Source: Hyphomicrobiales bacterium (lineage in GTDB: Bacteria > Pseudomonadota > Alphaproteobacteria > Rhizobiales > Xanthobacteraceae). Taken from it: a DNA stretch of 64,000 bases. The stretch spans positions 558,001 to 622,000 of the forward strand of contig JADJPN010000003.1 of the NCBI GenBank assembly GCA_016713235.1, in the 5' to 3' direction. Below are positions 16,753 through 26,341 of this stretch, one piece after another. Both the position numbers and the translations under genes were made by a program. Positions within the stretch are counted from its first letter, which is position 1. Each line of letters starts with the position of its first letter. Below the pieces are notes generated by a model that saw only the letters and a program-made list of their open reading frames with translations, did not search any database and had not been told where the DNA came from.

Positions 16753-17940
16753 ATGTTGCTGAATATTGATCGTTTACAAGCCGGCATGAAGAATGCCGGG
16801 CTCGATGCGCTTGTTGCGACAACACCGGAAAACGTAACCTACACGAGCGGCTTCTGGGCCATGAGCCAATGGATTCGCCGCGGCCCGCAGGCCTACGTGC
16901 TCATTCCGGCGAAGAACCCGGATGATTCTTCCGTGATTGCGAATACCGGGATGATCGATCTTGCCGCCGACAGCGACGTTTGGGTGCGCGACGTCAGGAG
17001 ATTTGGCAAGTTCATCGTCGATGCCACGCCGGATTTGAAGTTGTCCGGGCAAGACCAGCGCATGCAGGAATTGCTGGATCGCGAAGACGACGGCGATGCG
17101 GTGAAATCGCTTGCGCGCGCGATCAAGGATCGCGGTCTTCAGTCGGCAAAGATCGGTATCGACGAGATCGGAATACTTCCGGAATACTGGGACGCGCTTG
17201 TGGAGTTGCTTCCAGACGCAAAACTTACCCGGGCGTCGGGCATTTTCCGTTACGCACGGGCGATCAAGACTGCGGAGGAGATAAGCCGGCTTCGGAAGTC
17301 CGCGCAGATCGCCGATCTTTCGATTGCAGCGGCATTCGACATCGCTCGCGAGGGCGCGACGGAGATGGATCTGGCGAAAGTGTTCCACTGCAAGACCATT
17401 GAAGAAGGTGGTTTACCTGTTCTCGGTTGCGTCGGCACGGGTCCGCGCGGAGCGATGACAAACGTTCAGCCCAACGAAACCAAGATCGTGAAGGGTGAAG
17501 TCATTCGCTTTGATGTCGGTGGACGTTACCGGCATTACCGCGCTGATATTGCGCGCAATGCCGTCGTAGGGGATGCGGATGCGAAGACGGTTCGCTATCA
17601 CAAGGCGATCTGCGCAGGGATGTACCGGGCGATTGAAATGATCAAGCCGGGCGTTCGCGTGGCAGACGTTTTCGATGCCGCTGTTGAAACCGTAAGGCGC
17701 GAGGGTATTGCGCACTACCAACGCAATCATATCGGTCATGGCATCGGACTGGACGGCTATGACGCGCCCAATATCGCGCCATCGAACAACGAGTCGTTCG
17801 AAGAAGGAATGGTTATCTGTGTTGAGACCCCGTATTACGAAATGGGATATGCGGGTTTGCAGGCCGAAGACACGCTCGTCGTAACTAGGGATGGTGTTGA
17901 TTCATTTATGTTGAGCAACGCCGCATTGCGTCTGCTCTGA
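16753..17940 (+). CDS. M24-family metallopeptidase (Xaa-Pro peptidase/creatinase fold)
   Basis: A pita-bread-fold hydrolase of about 395 aa with a creatinase N-terminal domain (DALVATTPENVTYTSGFW near the start) and a catalytic C-terminal domain. All five metal ligands are recognisable: Asp in IRFDVGG, Asp in HYRADIARN, His in NHIGHGIGLDGYD, Glu in MVICVETPYYE and Glu in GLQAEDTLVV. The family includes prolidases but also C-N hydrolases such as creatinase and ectoine hydrolase. In this catabolic setting hydrolysis of an amide or cyclic amidine is as likely as peptide cleavage. I chose ATG 16753 over TTG 16723. The stop shares a base with the start of the next gene (TGATG). Confidence 0.88.
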   Translation: MLLNIDRLQAGMKNAGLDALVATTPENVTYTSGFWAMSQWIRRGPQAYVLIPAKNPDDSSVIANTGMIDLAADSDVWVRDVRRFGKFIVDATPDLKLSGQDQRMQELLDREDDGDAVKSLARAIKDRGLQSAKIGIDEIGILPEYWDALVELLPDAKLTRASGIFRYARAIKTAEEISRLRKSAQIADLSIAAAFDIAREGATEMDLAKVFHCKTIEEGGLPVLGCVGTGPRGAMTNVQPNETKIVKGEVIRFDVGGRYRHYRADIARNAVVGDADAKTVRYHKAICAGMYRAIEMIKPGVRVADVFDAAVETVRREGIAHYQRNHIGHGIGLDGYDAPNIAPSNNESFEEGMVICVETPYYEMGYAGLQAEDTLVVTRDGVDSFMLSNAALRLL

Positions 17941-19211
17941 TGACAAACGTAACCGGTCTCAAGTGCGTTCGATGCCAAACACTGTTCAGCATCGATCACT
18001 ATAGTCAGGACTGCCCAAACTGCCGTGCGCAGGTTCGGAGCAATCTCGTCGTTTCTTATGACGAAACTCTGCGTGTGAAACGTCCGAAACCAGGAAGCGC
18101 GTCGCCTTGGACGCTATGGCGCTATGGCGATGTTTTGCCGGTGAGCGCGGCCGAAGCCGTGAGCTTGAACGAAGGCGGTACGCCGCTCCATCGGCTGGAT
18201 ACGATCGGCGAGGAGCTTGGCCTCACGCAGCTCTATGGAAAAGACGAGAGCCGGAATCCGACCTGGTCATTCAAGGATCGGTTGGCGTGTCTTGCTGTCT
18301 CAGCGGCCAAGAAGATGGGTGCGAAGACGATCGTATCAAGTTCCTCGGGAAATGCTGGCGCCGCCGCGGCTGCCTATGCCTGTAAGGCAAAGATTCCGTG
18401 CGTCGTATTCACGTTCAAGGGCTCGAGCGGCCCAATGCTCCATCAGATGCGAGCGTATGGCGCGCAGGTTGTGGCCGTAGAAGACAAGAAAGACCGCTGG
18501 ACACTGATGGAACATGCAGTCCGGAACTTCGGCTGGTTTCCAACATCGCCTTTCTTCGGCCCGGTCGTTGGCAGCAACCCGTTCGGTATCGAGGGCTACA
18601 AGACGCTTGCATACGAAATCGCCGAACAGCTCGACTGGCGTGTGCCGGATTGGTGCGTTCTTCCTGTTTGTTACGGGGACGCGCTGGTAGGCATGTGGCG
18701 CGGATTTGAAGACATGATGGCTTTCGGTTGGACCGACCGAATGCCGAAATTTGTCGCTGCGGAAGTGTATGGCTCGCTAACTTCTGCGCTCGCCGACAAA
18801 GCCGATGGCCCGCGCGACATGCAGAAAACTCACGATACGGTTGCCGTGTCGATCGGAGCTACGCAGGGCACGTTCCAGGCGCTCGACATCGTGCGCCGTT
18901 CCAATGGAACAGCGGTTACGGCAAGCAACGACGAGATGATGAACTGGCAGAGCAAGCTAGCAGTGCGGCAAGGGCTCTATGTCGAGCCGTCGTCGGCTGC
19001 AACGCTGGTCGCTGTGGAGAAAATGAAAGGTACTGGCGTTCTGAAGTCGGGCGACAGCGTCGTGACGCTGTTAACCGCAAGCGGTTTGAAGGATACCGCG
19101 ACGACTGCAAAGTATCAGGGGGAGCAGATCGTTCTGCCGGCGAATCTGGAAACATCGATCCGCACTCTGACCGAGCGCGGCATTTTTCCGGGTGACCCGT
19201 CAAGGGTATGA
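17940..19211 (+). CDS. Threonine synthase-like PLP-dependent enzyme
   Basis: A 423-aa fold-type II PLP enzyme. An N-terminal zinc-ribbon-like motif (CVRCQTLFS and CPNCRAQV, four cysteines, residues 8-31) is typical of archaeal-type threonine synthases. The PLP lysine lies in WSFKDRLACLAVS (about residue 110), the phosphate and substrate loop is SSSSGNAGAAAAAYA (about 130-144), and the C-terminal VTLLTASGLKDT matches the family. Known members convert O-phosphohomoserine to threonine or catalyse related beta/gamma eliminations. Tight coupling to an M24 hydrolase and molybdenum hydroxylase genes suggests a catabolic lyase with a different substrate. That is inference; a second threonine synthase elsewhere in the genome would support it. 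Confidence 0.85.
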   Translation: MTNVTGLKCVRCQTLFSIDHYSQDCPNCRAQVRSNLVVSYDETLRVKRPKPGSASPWTLWRYGDVLPVSAAEAVSLNEGGTPLHRLDTIGEELGLTQLYGKDESRNPTWSFKDRLACLAVSAAKKMGAKTIVSSSSGNAGAAAAAYACKAKIPCVVFTFKGSSGPMLHQMRAYGAQVVAVEDKKDRWTLMEHAVRNFGWFPTSPFFGPVVGSNPFGIEGYKTLAYEIAEQLDWRVPDWCVLPVCYGDALVGMWRGFEDMMAFGWTDRMPKFVAAEVYGSLTSALADKADGPRDMQKTHDTVAVSIGATQGTFQALDIVRRSNGTAVTASNDEMMNWQSKLAVRQGLYVEPSSAATLVAVEKMKGTGVLKSGDSVVTLLTASGLKDTATTAKYQGEQIVLPANLETSIRTLTERGIFPGDPSRV

Positions 19212-19276
19212 GCCATGCGCCGATGCTCGCGATATTTCGTGAATGAAACCCGGCGTCGTACCGGTGGAATGTGCGC

Positions 19277-21547
19277 ATGACTGATTTACACGCGCACACT
19301 CCTATATCGGATCACCTGGAGAAAGTGACTGGGCGGGCGGAATTCATTTCCGACGTGGTCGTGCCGGGAATGTTGCACGGGAAGATCCTGCGCAGCACCG
19401 TTCCTCACGGCATCATCAAAAAGATCGACACGAGCGCAGCGCTGGCGATGCCGGGCGTCGTGGCTGTGCTTACTGGCGCCGATGTCGCGCAATTGAATAA
19501 TCATTGGGGGCCATCCCTCAAGGATAGACCGCTCATCGCGATTGATCGCGTCCGTTATGTCGGCGAGCCGGTGGCCATGGTCGCGGCAGAGGACGAACGC
19601 ACAGCGGAAGAAGCGCTGGAGCTGATCGACGTTGAATACGAGTTGCTGCCCTATGTGACTGGCGCTGAAGAGGCGCTTGCTGAAGGCGCTCCTGTAATTC
19701 ACGCCAAACCCGAAGCCTTGAAAGATTTTTACTTCAAGGGCGAGGCCAAGCCGGTTCCGGGTACAAACATTTTCCAGAAGTACGCCTATGAGCACGGCGA
19801 CGTCGAGAAGGCGTTTGCCGGCGCGGATCGCTGCTTTGAGGGCCGCTTCGAATTTCCGATGGTTTTTCATTACGCAATGGAGCCGCATTGCGTAATCGCG
19901 TCGTTCCACAATGAGGGGTTGACGCTGTGGAGTTGCGGCCAATCTCCGACCGCTGTGCAAAAAGTATTGTCTCGCGTTTTCGAGATGCCGCTCGCGCGGA
20001 TCAGGATAATCTCGCCTTACGTAGGCGGAGGTTTTGGCGGCAAGGCGTCGGTGAAGATCGATCCGCTCGTCGCGGCACTCGCATGGAAAGTGCGCAGGCC
20101 GGTTCGCGTCTGTCTGTCGATTTCGGAAACGATGCTGACCGCGCGCCGCCTGAGCGCGACCGTCGATGTAAAGACAGGGGTCAGAAACGACGGGACAATT
20201 GTCGCAAAATCGGTCCGTATTCTGATGAATGGCGGTGCCTATGCCGATACCGGGCCTGCGATTGCGGTGAAGGCGGCAAACCGCGCGATCGGGCCCTATC
20301 GGATTCCCAATCTCAAGCTGGAAAGCGTAGCGGTTTACACGAATACGGTGCCGGGCGCGGCCTTCCGCTCGATCGGCGGGCCGCAGGCCGTATGGGCGTC
20401 GGAATCGCAGATGGACGAGATCGCGTCCGCATTGGACATCGATCCTGTTGAACTTCGTAGCAGGAATATCCTTCGCTGCGGCGAGCATGTTCGTCCCGAC
20501 TTGCGCCCCATCGACGTTGAGATGGCAGAGGCAATGGATATTGCCTTGAAGGAGATGACGAAGCTCCAGTCGCTGGACGCGGACGCGAAGACATTCGGCG
20601 GCACGGCACTCGGAATATCCGACCCCGGAATCATGCCGGTTGCTTCCGTTCTGATGCGCCTGAAGATCGACGGTTCGGTGGCTGTAGTTTCTAACAGTGT
20701 GGAAATCGGGCAGGGGGTTCGCGAGGTATTGCGCAAGCTTGCGTCGGAGCAGCTCAATCAACCGATGCATGCAATCGAAGTATTAACCCCCGATACGGCA
20801 ATCGCTCCATTCGACTGGGGAACCGCTGCAAGTCGCTCGTCGCTGATGATGGGTCTTGCGATCGAGGACGCTGCAAAAGATATCCGCAAGCAGATCGCAG
20901 ACATTGCCGCAATCGTGTTCTCGGCTGAGCCGAGTGCCGTTCGCCTTTGCGAAGGCGGCGTCATGATCGGAAATGAGAAAAAGACGTTCAACGAACTACT
21001 GCACTCTTACTATGGAATTGATAGCGGCGAGATCGTCGCGCTTGGCCGGGTATCGCCGCATTCGAACGGCGGGCGTCTCGCACAGGCGCCGCTGTTCTGG
21101 GAGACGGCGGCTGGCCGCTGCGGAATTATCGCCGACGTTGAGACGGGCGAAGTCAAAGTAAAACACTACGTCAGCGTTGCGGATGTCGGCCGTGCTTTGA
21201 ACCGTGCCGGCGCCGAAGGTCAGGACGAGGGGGCTTCGATTATGGGGCTCGGTCACACGCTCAGCGAAGAACTGATCTACGAAGACGGCCAGCCTATCAA
21301 CGCAACGATGATCGATTATCACGTGCCGACGATCGACGAAGTTCCGGAAAACTTCGTAACCGTGCTGATTGAGAGCGGCACCGGACCCGGGCCGGGCGGT
21401 ATGCGTGGCATGGGCGAGGGGGCAATTCTGCCGGTTGCGCCCGCCATCGCGAACGCTCTCGCAACCGGCTACGGCATCCGGATTCGCGAACTGCCGATCA
21501 CGCCGGAGCGCGTATGGCGCGCTCTGCGCGACAAGCGAAAGGTTTGA
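19277..21547 (+). CDS. Xanthine dehydrogenase-family molybdopterin-binding subunit (CoxL-like)
   Basis: About 756 aa, the large catalytic subunit of a three-subunit molybdenum hydroxylase. The N-terminal a/b hammerhead domain (VTGRAEFISDVVVPGMLHGKILRS in pieces, residues 16-41) is followed by two Mo-pterin domains. Landmarks are SPYVGGGFGGKASVKID (about 250-266), the active-site loop GAAFRSIGGPQA (about 360-371; not the AYxCSFR of true CO dehydrogenase), SVEIGQGVREVL and the catalytic glutamate in GMRGMGEGAILP (about 704-715). The active-site loop excludes CO dehydrogenase and points to hydroxylation of an organic, perhaps N-heterocyclic, substrate. GTG 19271 is an alternative start. It pairs with CoxM and CoxS encoded at 22003 and 22876. 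Confidence 0.93.
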   Translation: MTDLHAHTPISDHLEKVTGRAEFISDVVVPGMLHGKILRSTVPHGIIKKIDTSAALAMPGVVAVLTGADVAQLNNHWGPSLKDRPLIAIDRVRYVGEPVAMVAAEDERTAEEALELIDVEYELLPYVTGAEEALAEGAPVIHAKPEALKDFYFKGEAKPVPGTNIFQKYAYEHGDVEKAFAGADRCFEGRFEFPMVFHYAMEPHCVIASFHNEGLTLWSCGQSPTAVQKVLSRVFEMPLARIRIISPYVGGGFGGKASVKIDPLVAALAWKVRRPVRVCLSISETMLTARRLSATVDVKTGVRNDGTIVAKSVRILMNGGAYADTGPAIAVKAANRAIGPYRIPNLKLESVAVYTNTVPGAAFRSIGGPQAVWASESQMDEIASALDIDPVELRSRNILRCGEHVRPDLRPIDVEMAEAMDIALKEMTKLQSLDADAKTFGGTALGISDPGIMPVASVLMRLKIDGSVAVVSNSVEIGQGVREVLRKLASEQLNQPMHAIEVLTPDTAIAPFDWGTAASRSSLMMGLAIEDAAKDIRKQIADIAAIVFSAEPSAVRLCEGGVMIGNEKKTFNELLHSYYGIDSGEIVALGRVSPHSNGGRLAQAPLFWETAAGRCGIIADVETGEVKVKHYVSVADVGRALNRAGAEGQDEGASIMGLGHTLSEELIYEDGQPINATMIDYHVPTIDEVPENFVTVLIESGTGPGPGGMRGMGEGAILPVAPAIANALATGYGIRIRELPITPERVWRALRDKRKV

Positions 21548-21548
21548 G

Positions 21549-22001
21549 ATGGATTTCAGCTTCGAGACCGTTCTGCCGACAACGCCGCCGCGCGTCTGGA
21601 CATTTATGACCGACATCCAACGGATGGCGTCGTGTATTCCTGGCTGCGAACGGATCGAGACGCAGGAATGGATGAAGTCCTATAGCGCGGTGATGAAGCA
21701 GAAGATCGGCCCATTCAAACTGGAGGTGCCGGCGCAGATCGCGGTCGAAGACTATAAAGAGCCGTCTTTTGTTCGCGCCGCTGCCACCGGCAAGGACAAG
21801 TTCACCGGTACTACGCTGAACGTCTCGCTTCACGTAACGGTTGATCCCGTCGATGACAAATCCAGCAAGTTTGCGGTGAGCGCGACCTTGAACGTCGCGG
21901 GCCGTCTCGCTTCCTTGGGCTATTCGGTGATCAAAAAGAAGGCCGAAGAGAATTTCGTGGAGTTCGAGCGCCGCATCAAGGAACAACTCGCGCAGGTTTG
22001 A
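21549..22001 (+). CDS. CoxG-like SRPBCC-domain protein
   Basis: A 150-aa START-like (SRPBCC) protein of the CO dehydrogenase subunit G family: FSFETVLPTTPPRVWTFMTD (residues 3-22), ASCIPGCERIE (28-38), with VKMKVGP-like MKQKIGPFKLEV in the middle and GRLASLGYSVIKKKAEENFVEFERRI at the C terminus. In carboxydotrophs CoxG helps membrane anchoring or maturation of the Cox enzyme. Its position between the large and medium subunit genes supports a role in the hydroxylase complex. Start ATG 21549 lies one base after the CoxL stop; longer frames upstream lie inside coxL. Confidence 0.9.
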   Translation: MDFSFETVLPTTPPRVWTFMTDIQRMASCIPGCERIETQEWMKSYSAVMKQKIGPFKLEVPAQIAVEDYKEPSFVRAAATGKDKFTGTTLNVSLHVTVDPVDDKSSKFAVSATLNVAGRLASLGYSVIKKKAEENFVEFERRIKEQLAQV

Positions 22002-22002
22002 T

Positions 22003-22875
22003 GTGTTCATAACTCCATTCACACACCATCGGCCGGCCGGGCTCCACTCAGTCTTCGACATCCTCGCGAAATACGGCGACGACGCGGCGGTCTATGCTGG
22101 CGGCACCGAGCTCTTGCTCGCGCTTAAAGCACGCGTGTTGCGCTACGAGCACTTGATCGATCTGAAGCGTGTCAAGGAACTCGGTGGTGTTCGCGTCGAA
22201 AACGATTTCATAGGTATCGGCGCTCTGGCGACCCATTATCGGATTGCGAATGATCCGGTGGTGCTTGCGAGCATCCCGGAATATGCGTCGCTGAGCGACG
22301 GAATCGCGAATATCAGGGTTAGGGTTGCGGGTACGCTTGCCGGCAATTTGAGTTTCGCCGAGCCGCATTCCGATCCCCCGGCTTTGCTTGCTGCCATGGG
22401 AGCAACCGTCCAACTGGTGTCCGCGGACTCCGAGCGTTCAGTTCCGGTGAGCGAGTTCATCGCTGGCGAATTCACAACCATGCGCGAAGACAATGAACTG
22501 ATCTCGGAAGTGCGGGTACCCGTCACGCAGCCGAACGAAGCCTTTCGGTTCCGTAGTTTCGGACATCTTGAGCGGCCTGCCGTGAATGTTGCCGTCGGCT
22601 GCAAGAACGATGACGGCAAAACGGCGTTTCGTATCTGGCTTGGTGCCATTGGCGATCACCCCATTCATGCAGAGAAAGTGGAGACAGCTTTACGCGGCGT
22701 TCCGCGCGCCTCGCTGCGCGACGTACTTCCGGCGGCTACTGAGGAGTTTACTTCCGGTCTCAGCGCAACGAGCGATCTGCACGGTAGCGCAGACTACAAA
22801 CGTCACCTCGCATCGGTTTTGATGCAGCGCGCGGTCAACGAAGCCGCCGAATCTGCTTCATCGAAGGAAAGCTAG
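22003..22875 (+). CDS. FAD-binding molybdenum hydroxylase medium subunit (CoxM-like)
   Basis: A 290-aa flavoprotein subunit that passes electrons from the Fe-S clusters to the acceptor. The FAD loops are visible as VYAGGTELLLALKAR (residues 30-44) and IRVRVAGTLAGNLSFAEPHSDPPA (about 104-127), the latter replacing the common IRNxGTxGGNLA motif. FRSFGHLERPAVNVAVG marks the C-terminal domain. GTG 22003 is the start, overlapping coxG's last bases. The order large, G, medium, small differs from coxMSL but all subunits are present. Confidence 0.92.
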   Translation: MFITPFTHHRPAGLHSVFDILAKYGDDAAVYAGGTELLLALKARVLRYEHLIDLKRVKELGGVRVENDFIGIGALATHYRIANDPVVLASIPEYASLSDGIANIRVRVAGTLAGNLSFAEPHSDPPALLAAMGATVQLVSADSERSVPVSEFIAGEFTTMREDNELISEVRVPVTQPNEAFRFRSFGHLERPAVNVAVGCKNDDGKTAFRIWLGAIGDHPIHAEKVETALRGVPRASLRDVLPAATEEFTSGLSATSDLHGSADYKRHLASVLMQRAVNEAAESASSKES

Positions 22876-23337
22876 ATGACAGAGAAACAGTCTCTTTCAT
22901 TTGTCCTGAACGGAGAGAGCCGCGAAGTGTCGATTGACGCATCGGAACTGCTCGTCGATGTGCTGCGTGAAAAATGCGGAATGAAGGGCACCAAGCGGTC
23001 TTGCGACGTGGAAGTGTGCGGGGCATGCACGGTTCTAGCCGACGGATTGCCGATCAGCAGTTGCACTACGCTTGCGATAGACATGGACGGCAGGGATGTC
23101 ACGACGATTGAGGGTCTTGCAAGGAACGAGAAGCTCAGTCGCGTGCAGCAAGCCTTCGTCGATCATGCGGCGATGCAGTGCGGCTTCTGCACGCCCGGCA
23201 TGGTGCTGGCGACAACCGCATTGCTCGAAACGAACGAGAAGCCCACGGACGCAGAAATTCGCCATTTCTTGCGCGGCAACATTTGCAGATGCACGGGCTA
23301 CATCAAAATTCTGGAAGCGGTGAAGAGCCTTGTTTGA
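22876..23337 (+). CDS. 2Fe-2S molybdenum hydroxylase small subunit (CoxS-like)
   Basis: A 153-aa iron-sulfur subunit. The N-terminal plant-type [2Fe-2S] domain has the cysteines in CGMKGTKRSCDVEVCGACTVL with a further Cys in SSCTTLA. The C-terminal four-helix domain has MQCGFCTPGM and NICRCTGYIKI. One residue is unusual: the first cluster normally reads GTKxGCxxGxCGACTV, while here RSCDVEVC lacks the common glycines. ATG follows the coxM stop directly. The 3-prime end overlaps the next gene's TTG start. Confidence 0.93.
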   Translation: MTEKQSLSFVLNGESREVSIDASELLVDVLREKCGMKGTKRSCDVEVCGACTVLADGLPISSCTTLAIDMDGRDVTTIEGLARNEKLSRVQQAFVDHAAMQCGFCTPGMVLATTALLETNEKPTDAEIRHFLRGNICRCTGYIKILEAVKSLV

Positions 23338-24296
23338 TCTCTCCATATCTTCTGACGGGCGCGACACGCCTGAACAGTTTCTGCAAAAAGCTGGATATAG
23401 CCGAGCAGGGCGGTGCGCGTGCACTCTGGATCGCCAATCATCTATTCCTGCGGGATCCCGTTTCACTTGCCGCGACTTCTCTCGCGCGTACTAAAAATCT
23501 TCATCTAGTTTTGATGGCGATCAGCCCACTGACAATGCATCCGGTGCAAGCGGCCATGTCGGCAGCAACCCTGGATGAGATGTTTCCGGGCCGGATTACT
23601 TTATGTTTTGGCGTCGGCGCGCCGGCTGATCTCAATGCGCTTTCGATCGAAGCGGAGAAGCCGCTCAAGCTGATGCGCGAAGCGCTGAAGGTAACTCGGG
23701 CACTCCTTGCCGGCGAGACCGTCAAATATGAAGGCGACCATTTTAGCGTTGCATCGCGCGGGCTTGTCACAGGGCCCCGAAAAGTACCGTTGTTTCTTGC
23801 AGCATCCGGACCAGGGATGCTGGAACTGGCAGGGGCTGAAGCCGATGGCGTTCTGATCAGTGCCGGCGCTTCGCTGCCATTCGTCGAGCAAACGCTCGAA
23901 CACGTCAGACGTGGAGCGAGGGGCCGGAAAGTTCGGACGCAGGGATTGGTTTACACGTCCATCGATGACAGTGAGGTCGCCGCAAATGACCGTTTGCGTC
24001 GGTTGCTCGCGATTCTGCTTCGTGGTGCCCATCATCGCGCAAACCTCGAAGCGGCGGGGAACAAACTCGACCAAGCTGCGCTGAATGACGCCGTTCTTTC
24101 GAATGACTGGGCGAAGGCCGAAAGCTTGATCACGGACCGGATCGTTCAGCAGCATGCCGCAAGCGGCACGCGCGAACAGTTGAAACAACGGTTCAGCAAT
24201 TATCACCGGGCTGGGCTCGATGAGGTTGTCGTCGCCGGCGCAAGAGAGCCGGATCAGATTTCGAGAATTTTAAAAATACAAGAGAGGATGTCATGA
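23334..24296 (+). CDS. LLM-class (luciferase-like) flavin-dependent oxidoreductase
   Basis: About 320 aa, a TIM-barrel of the bacterial luciferase/F420-dependent family. Supporting segments are LDIAEQGGARALWIANHLF (about residues 20-38), ARTKNLHLVLMAISP, QAAMSAATLDEMFPGRITLCFGVG (about 70-93) and GLVTGPRKVPLFLAASGPGMLELAGAEADGVLIS (about 145-178). Start TTG 23334 overlaps the coxS stop (TTGA); a longer frame begins inside coxS. Family members use FMN or F420 for monooxygenation or hydride transfer. Adjacent to hydroxylase genes, a ring-opening or oxidation step in the same pathway is plausible. Confidence 0.85.
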   Translation: MISPYLLTGATRLNSFCKKLDIAEQGGARALWIANHLFLRDPVSLAATSLARTKNLHLVLMAISPLTMHPVQAAMSAATLDEMFPGRITLCFGVGAPADLNALSIEAEKPLKLMREALKVTRALLAGETVKYEGDHFSVASRGLVTGPRKVPLFLAASGPGMLELAGAEADGVLISAGASLPFVEQTLEHVRRGARGRKVRTQGLVYTSIDDSEVAANDRLRRLLAILLRGAHHRANLEAAGNKLDQAALNDAVLSNDWAKAESLITDRIVQQHAASGTREQLKQRFSNYHRAGLDEVVVAGAREPDQISRILKIQERMS

Positions 24297-25296
24297 AGTT
24301 TAGCGTCTGCCTTTCAACAGGCTTTGAAGGCGTAATGTACCCGATCCCGTTTGCGGGGCCGCAGGATTTCATAGAGCAGGAAAGCTCTGCGAGCGTCTCG
24401 GCTATCATTCGGTGTGGGGAAATGATCACATCACCACGCAGGATTATGTAAGAGATCTGTTCCCGAACACGCCTCCGAATTTTTACGAACCCCTCGTAAC
24501 GCTCGCAGCAATCGGTGCTGTGACAACCAAACTGAAGCTCGGCACCGCGCTCTGCGTATTGCCGATGCGCGATCCTGTCTATCTCGCAAAGCAGGCGATC
24601 ACACTCGACCAGATGTCGAATGGGCGTTTTATCATGGCGGTCGGTCTCGGCGCCTATCGCGAGGAATTTCTTGCCTGGGGCGGCTCGCGGGCAGCGAAGG
24701 CGCGGCGCGGCGAAATGATGGATGAGGCACTGACGGCGCTCGACATGCTGTTCCAGCAAAAGAGCGCGACCCACGAGGGAAAATATTATTCGTTCAAAGG
24801 CGTCGAGATGTTTCCGAAGAGCGTCGCCCAGCCGTTCCCGTTATACATCGGTGGCCACAATCTCGAAGCGATCGAGAGAGCTGCGAAATACGGGCAGGGC
24901 TGGCTGCCGGGTTGGCGTCCACTTGCTGAATTGGAAGAGCGCATTGCAAGTCTGAAGCGTCGCGCCGCTGAGCTCGGTCGTAATCCTGCAGACATTGAAA
25001 TTGCTCCGCAGTTCTCCGTGACCATCGATAAGACGCTCGAAGCCGCTGAGAAGCGCTATATGGAAAGCGGCCTCGTCGCGCATCGCGTATCGCTTGCCTA
25101 TACCGGGCGCGATCTCAGTCATCAGGTCGTCGCCAATCTCGTGGGCTCTCCAGATGTGATCTTGGAGAAAGTGGCGAAGCTGAAGTCAATCGGCATCGAT
25201 CATTGCAGCGCTTTGATGTTCCCTGCGGATACAGTGAGTGAGATGAACGAGCAGGTCGAATGGTTTGCTAAGGACGTTATGGCGAAGGTCAGCTAA
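24293..25296 (+). pseudogene. LLM-class flavin-dependent oxidoreductase, single frameshift
   Basis: A second luciferase-like enzyme directly after the first (ATGA overlap). The N-terminal 28 codons (MKFSVCLSTGFEGVMYPIPF) run into another frame near 24378, where KLCERLGYHSVWGNDHITTQDY continues to the stop at 25296. The rest is complete: LKLGTALCVLPMRDPVYLAKQ, TLDQMSNGRFIMAVGLGAYREEFLAWG, PLYIGGHNLEAIERAAKYGQGWLPGW. One indel separates it from an intact gene of about 334 aa, so a sequence error is likely. Two adjacent LLM genes may encode sequential steps or a heterodimer. Confidence 0.8.
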
Positions 25297-25454
25297 GTGA
25301 GAACAGTCAGGGCGGCGGATGGCGAAACCGATGTTCATGCCGGACGCCGCCCGGGCTGGAAAGTATTTATAATTCAGATTTACGTGCTTCTAAATTCATT
25401 TGCATCACGGTGTCTTGTTTGGTCACGCACATAGATGAATAGGTGAGGGATATA

Positions 25455-26237
25455 ATGCCTCAGCAGAAAAAGAGCGGAAGCCAGACGGTGGCGCGGGCGC
25501 TCAATATTCTGACGCTTATGGGTGAATCCGGTGAGATAGGAGTTCGCGATATTGCGCGCAAGCTCAAGATTGCGCCAAGCATGGCGCAGCGCTTGATCAA
25601 TACGCTTTCGGAATCCGGCTTTATCGAGAAGTCAGTTGAGTCGTCGCGCTGGAAAATTGGCTACAAGACATTTCAGATCGGCTCGACCTTTCTGACCAAT
25701 GTTGACCTGAACGCTGCTGCTGCGCCGGAATTAAGAATTCTGGCTGAGGAGCATCAGGTAAACAGTTTTCTCGGTGTATTGCGCGATCGCTCGGTAGTCT
25801 ATCTTGCAACTCTACAGAGCCGCGCTCCCATCACGATTACGACCGCGCCCGGCTCAATTACTTATCTTCATTCGACCGCACTCGGAAAAGCGCTGCTCGC
25901 TCCGATGAGTAAGAACGAAGCAAGCGGCTTGCTTGGTGCGCAGCCTTACAAGCTTCTGACGAAGAAAACGCGCCGCACGTTCTCGTCGCTCTCCAAGGAT
26001 CTCGAAGAGTTTCACCGGCTTGGCTACGTCGTCTCCGACGAAGAGAATATCGAAAATGTATTTGCGGTTGGGGCGCCTATTCGAAATTCTACTGGCGCGA
26101 CAATCGCAGCGTTAAGCGGCGCCGTCCCGCGACAAAAGCTCACCGCAAAGACGATGGCCGAGCTAGGCAAGCTAGTAAAAGAATCCGCGGATCGGGCGTC
26201 GCTGCGTCTGGGTGCGCCCAAGGCTGGCTCGCGATGA
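25455..26237 (+). CDS. IclR-family transcriptional regulator
   Basis: A 260-aa regulator. The N-terminal winged helix reads SQTVARALNILTLMGESGEIGVRDIARKLKIAPSMAQRLINTLSESGFIEK in pieces over residues 9-59. The effector domain has GSITYLHSTALGKALLAPMS (about 134-153) and VVSDEENIENVFAVGAPI (about 193-210), the usual ligand-pocket segments. ATG 25455 has a ribosome site (gaggg); an upstream GTG at 25443 is less likely. It lies at the end of the M24/hydroxylase/LLM operon, 146 bases after it, and just before a ridA-like gene. Identical GTTCC-N7-GGAAC sites flank the cluster and are the probable binding sites. Confidence 0.92.
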   Translation: MPQQKKSGSQTVARALNILTLMGESGEIGVRDIARKLKIAPSMAQRLINTLSESGFIEKSVESSRWKIGYKTFQIGSTFLTNVDLNAAAAPELRILAEEHQVNSFLGVLRDRSVVYLATLQSRAPITITTAPGSITYLHSTALGKALLAPMSKNEASGLLGAQPYKLLTKKTRRTFSSLSKDLEEFHRLGYVVSDEENIENVFAVGAPIRNSTGATIAALSGAVPRQKLTAKTMAELGKLVKESADRASLRLGAPKAGSR

Positions 26238-26341
26238 GGTTTCTTTGTCGTAATGTTTGCAATGGGAGCCCGCAGGTAAGTTTGCATTGTTTGCAATTCA
26301 GCATACGAGCAGCTAGAAATAATTATCAGATTGAGAACGAT

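Noticed and set aside
17940..19211. Housekeeping threonine synthase (thrC)
   Set aside because: The gene is translationally coupled to an M24 hydrolase and a catabolic hydroxylase operon with no other threonine pathway gene nearby, so the symbol was not assigned.
19286..20770. Minus-strand frame of 494 codons opposite CoxL
   Set aside because: It lies fully inside a clearly conserved molybdenum hydroxylase gene and shows no recognisable domain.
19277..23337. Aerobic CO dehydrogenase (CoxMSL) as the function of the hydroxylase genes
   Set aside because: The large subunit has GAAFRSIGG instead of the CO dehydrogenase AYxCSFR active-site loop, so CO oxidation is not supported.
25310..25352. 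GGGCGGCG/CGCCGCCC inverted repeat after the second LLM gene
   Set aside because: The loop is 27 bases long and the arms are simple GC-rich sequence, so a chance match is likely.
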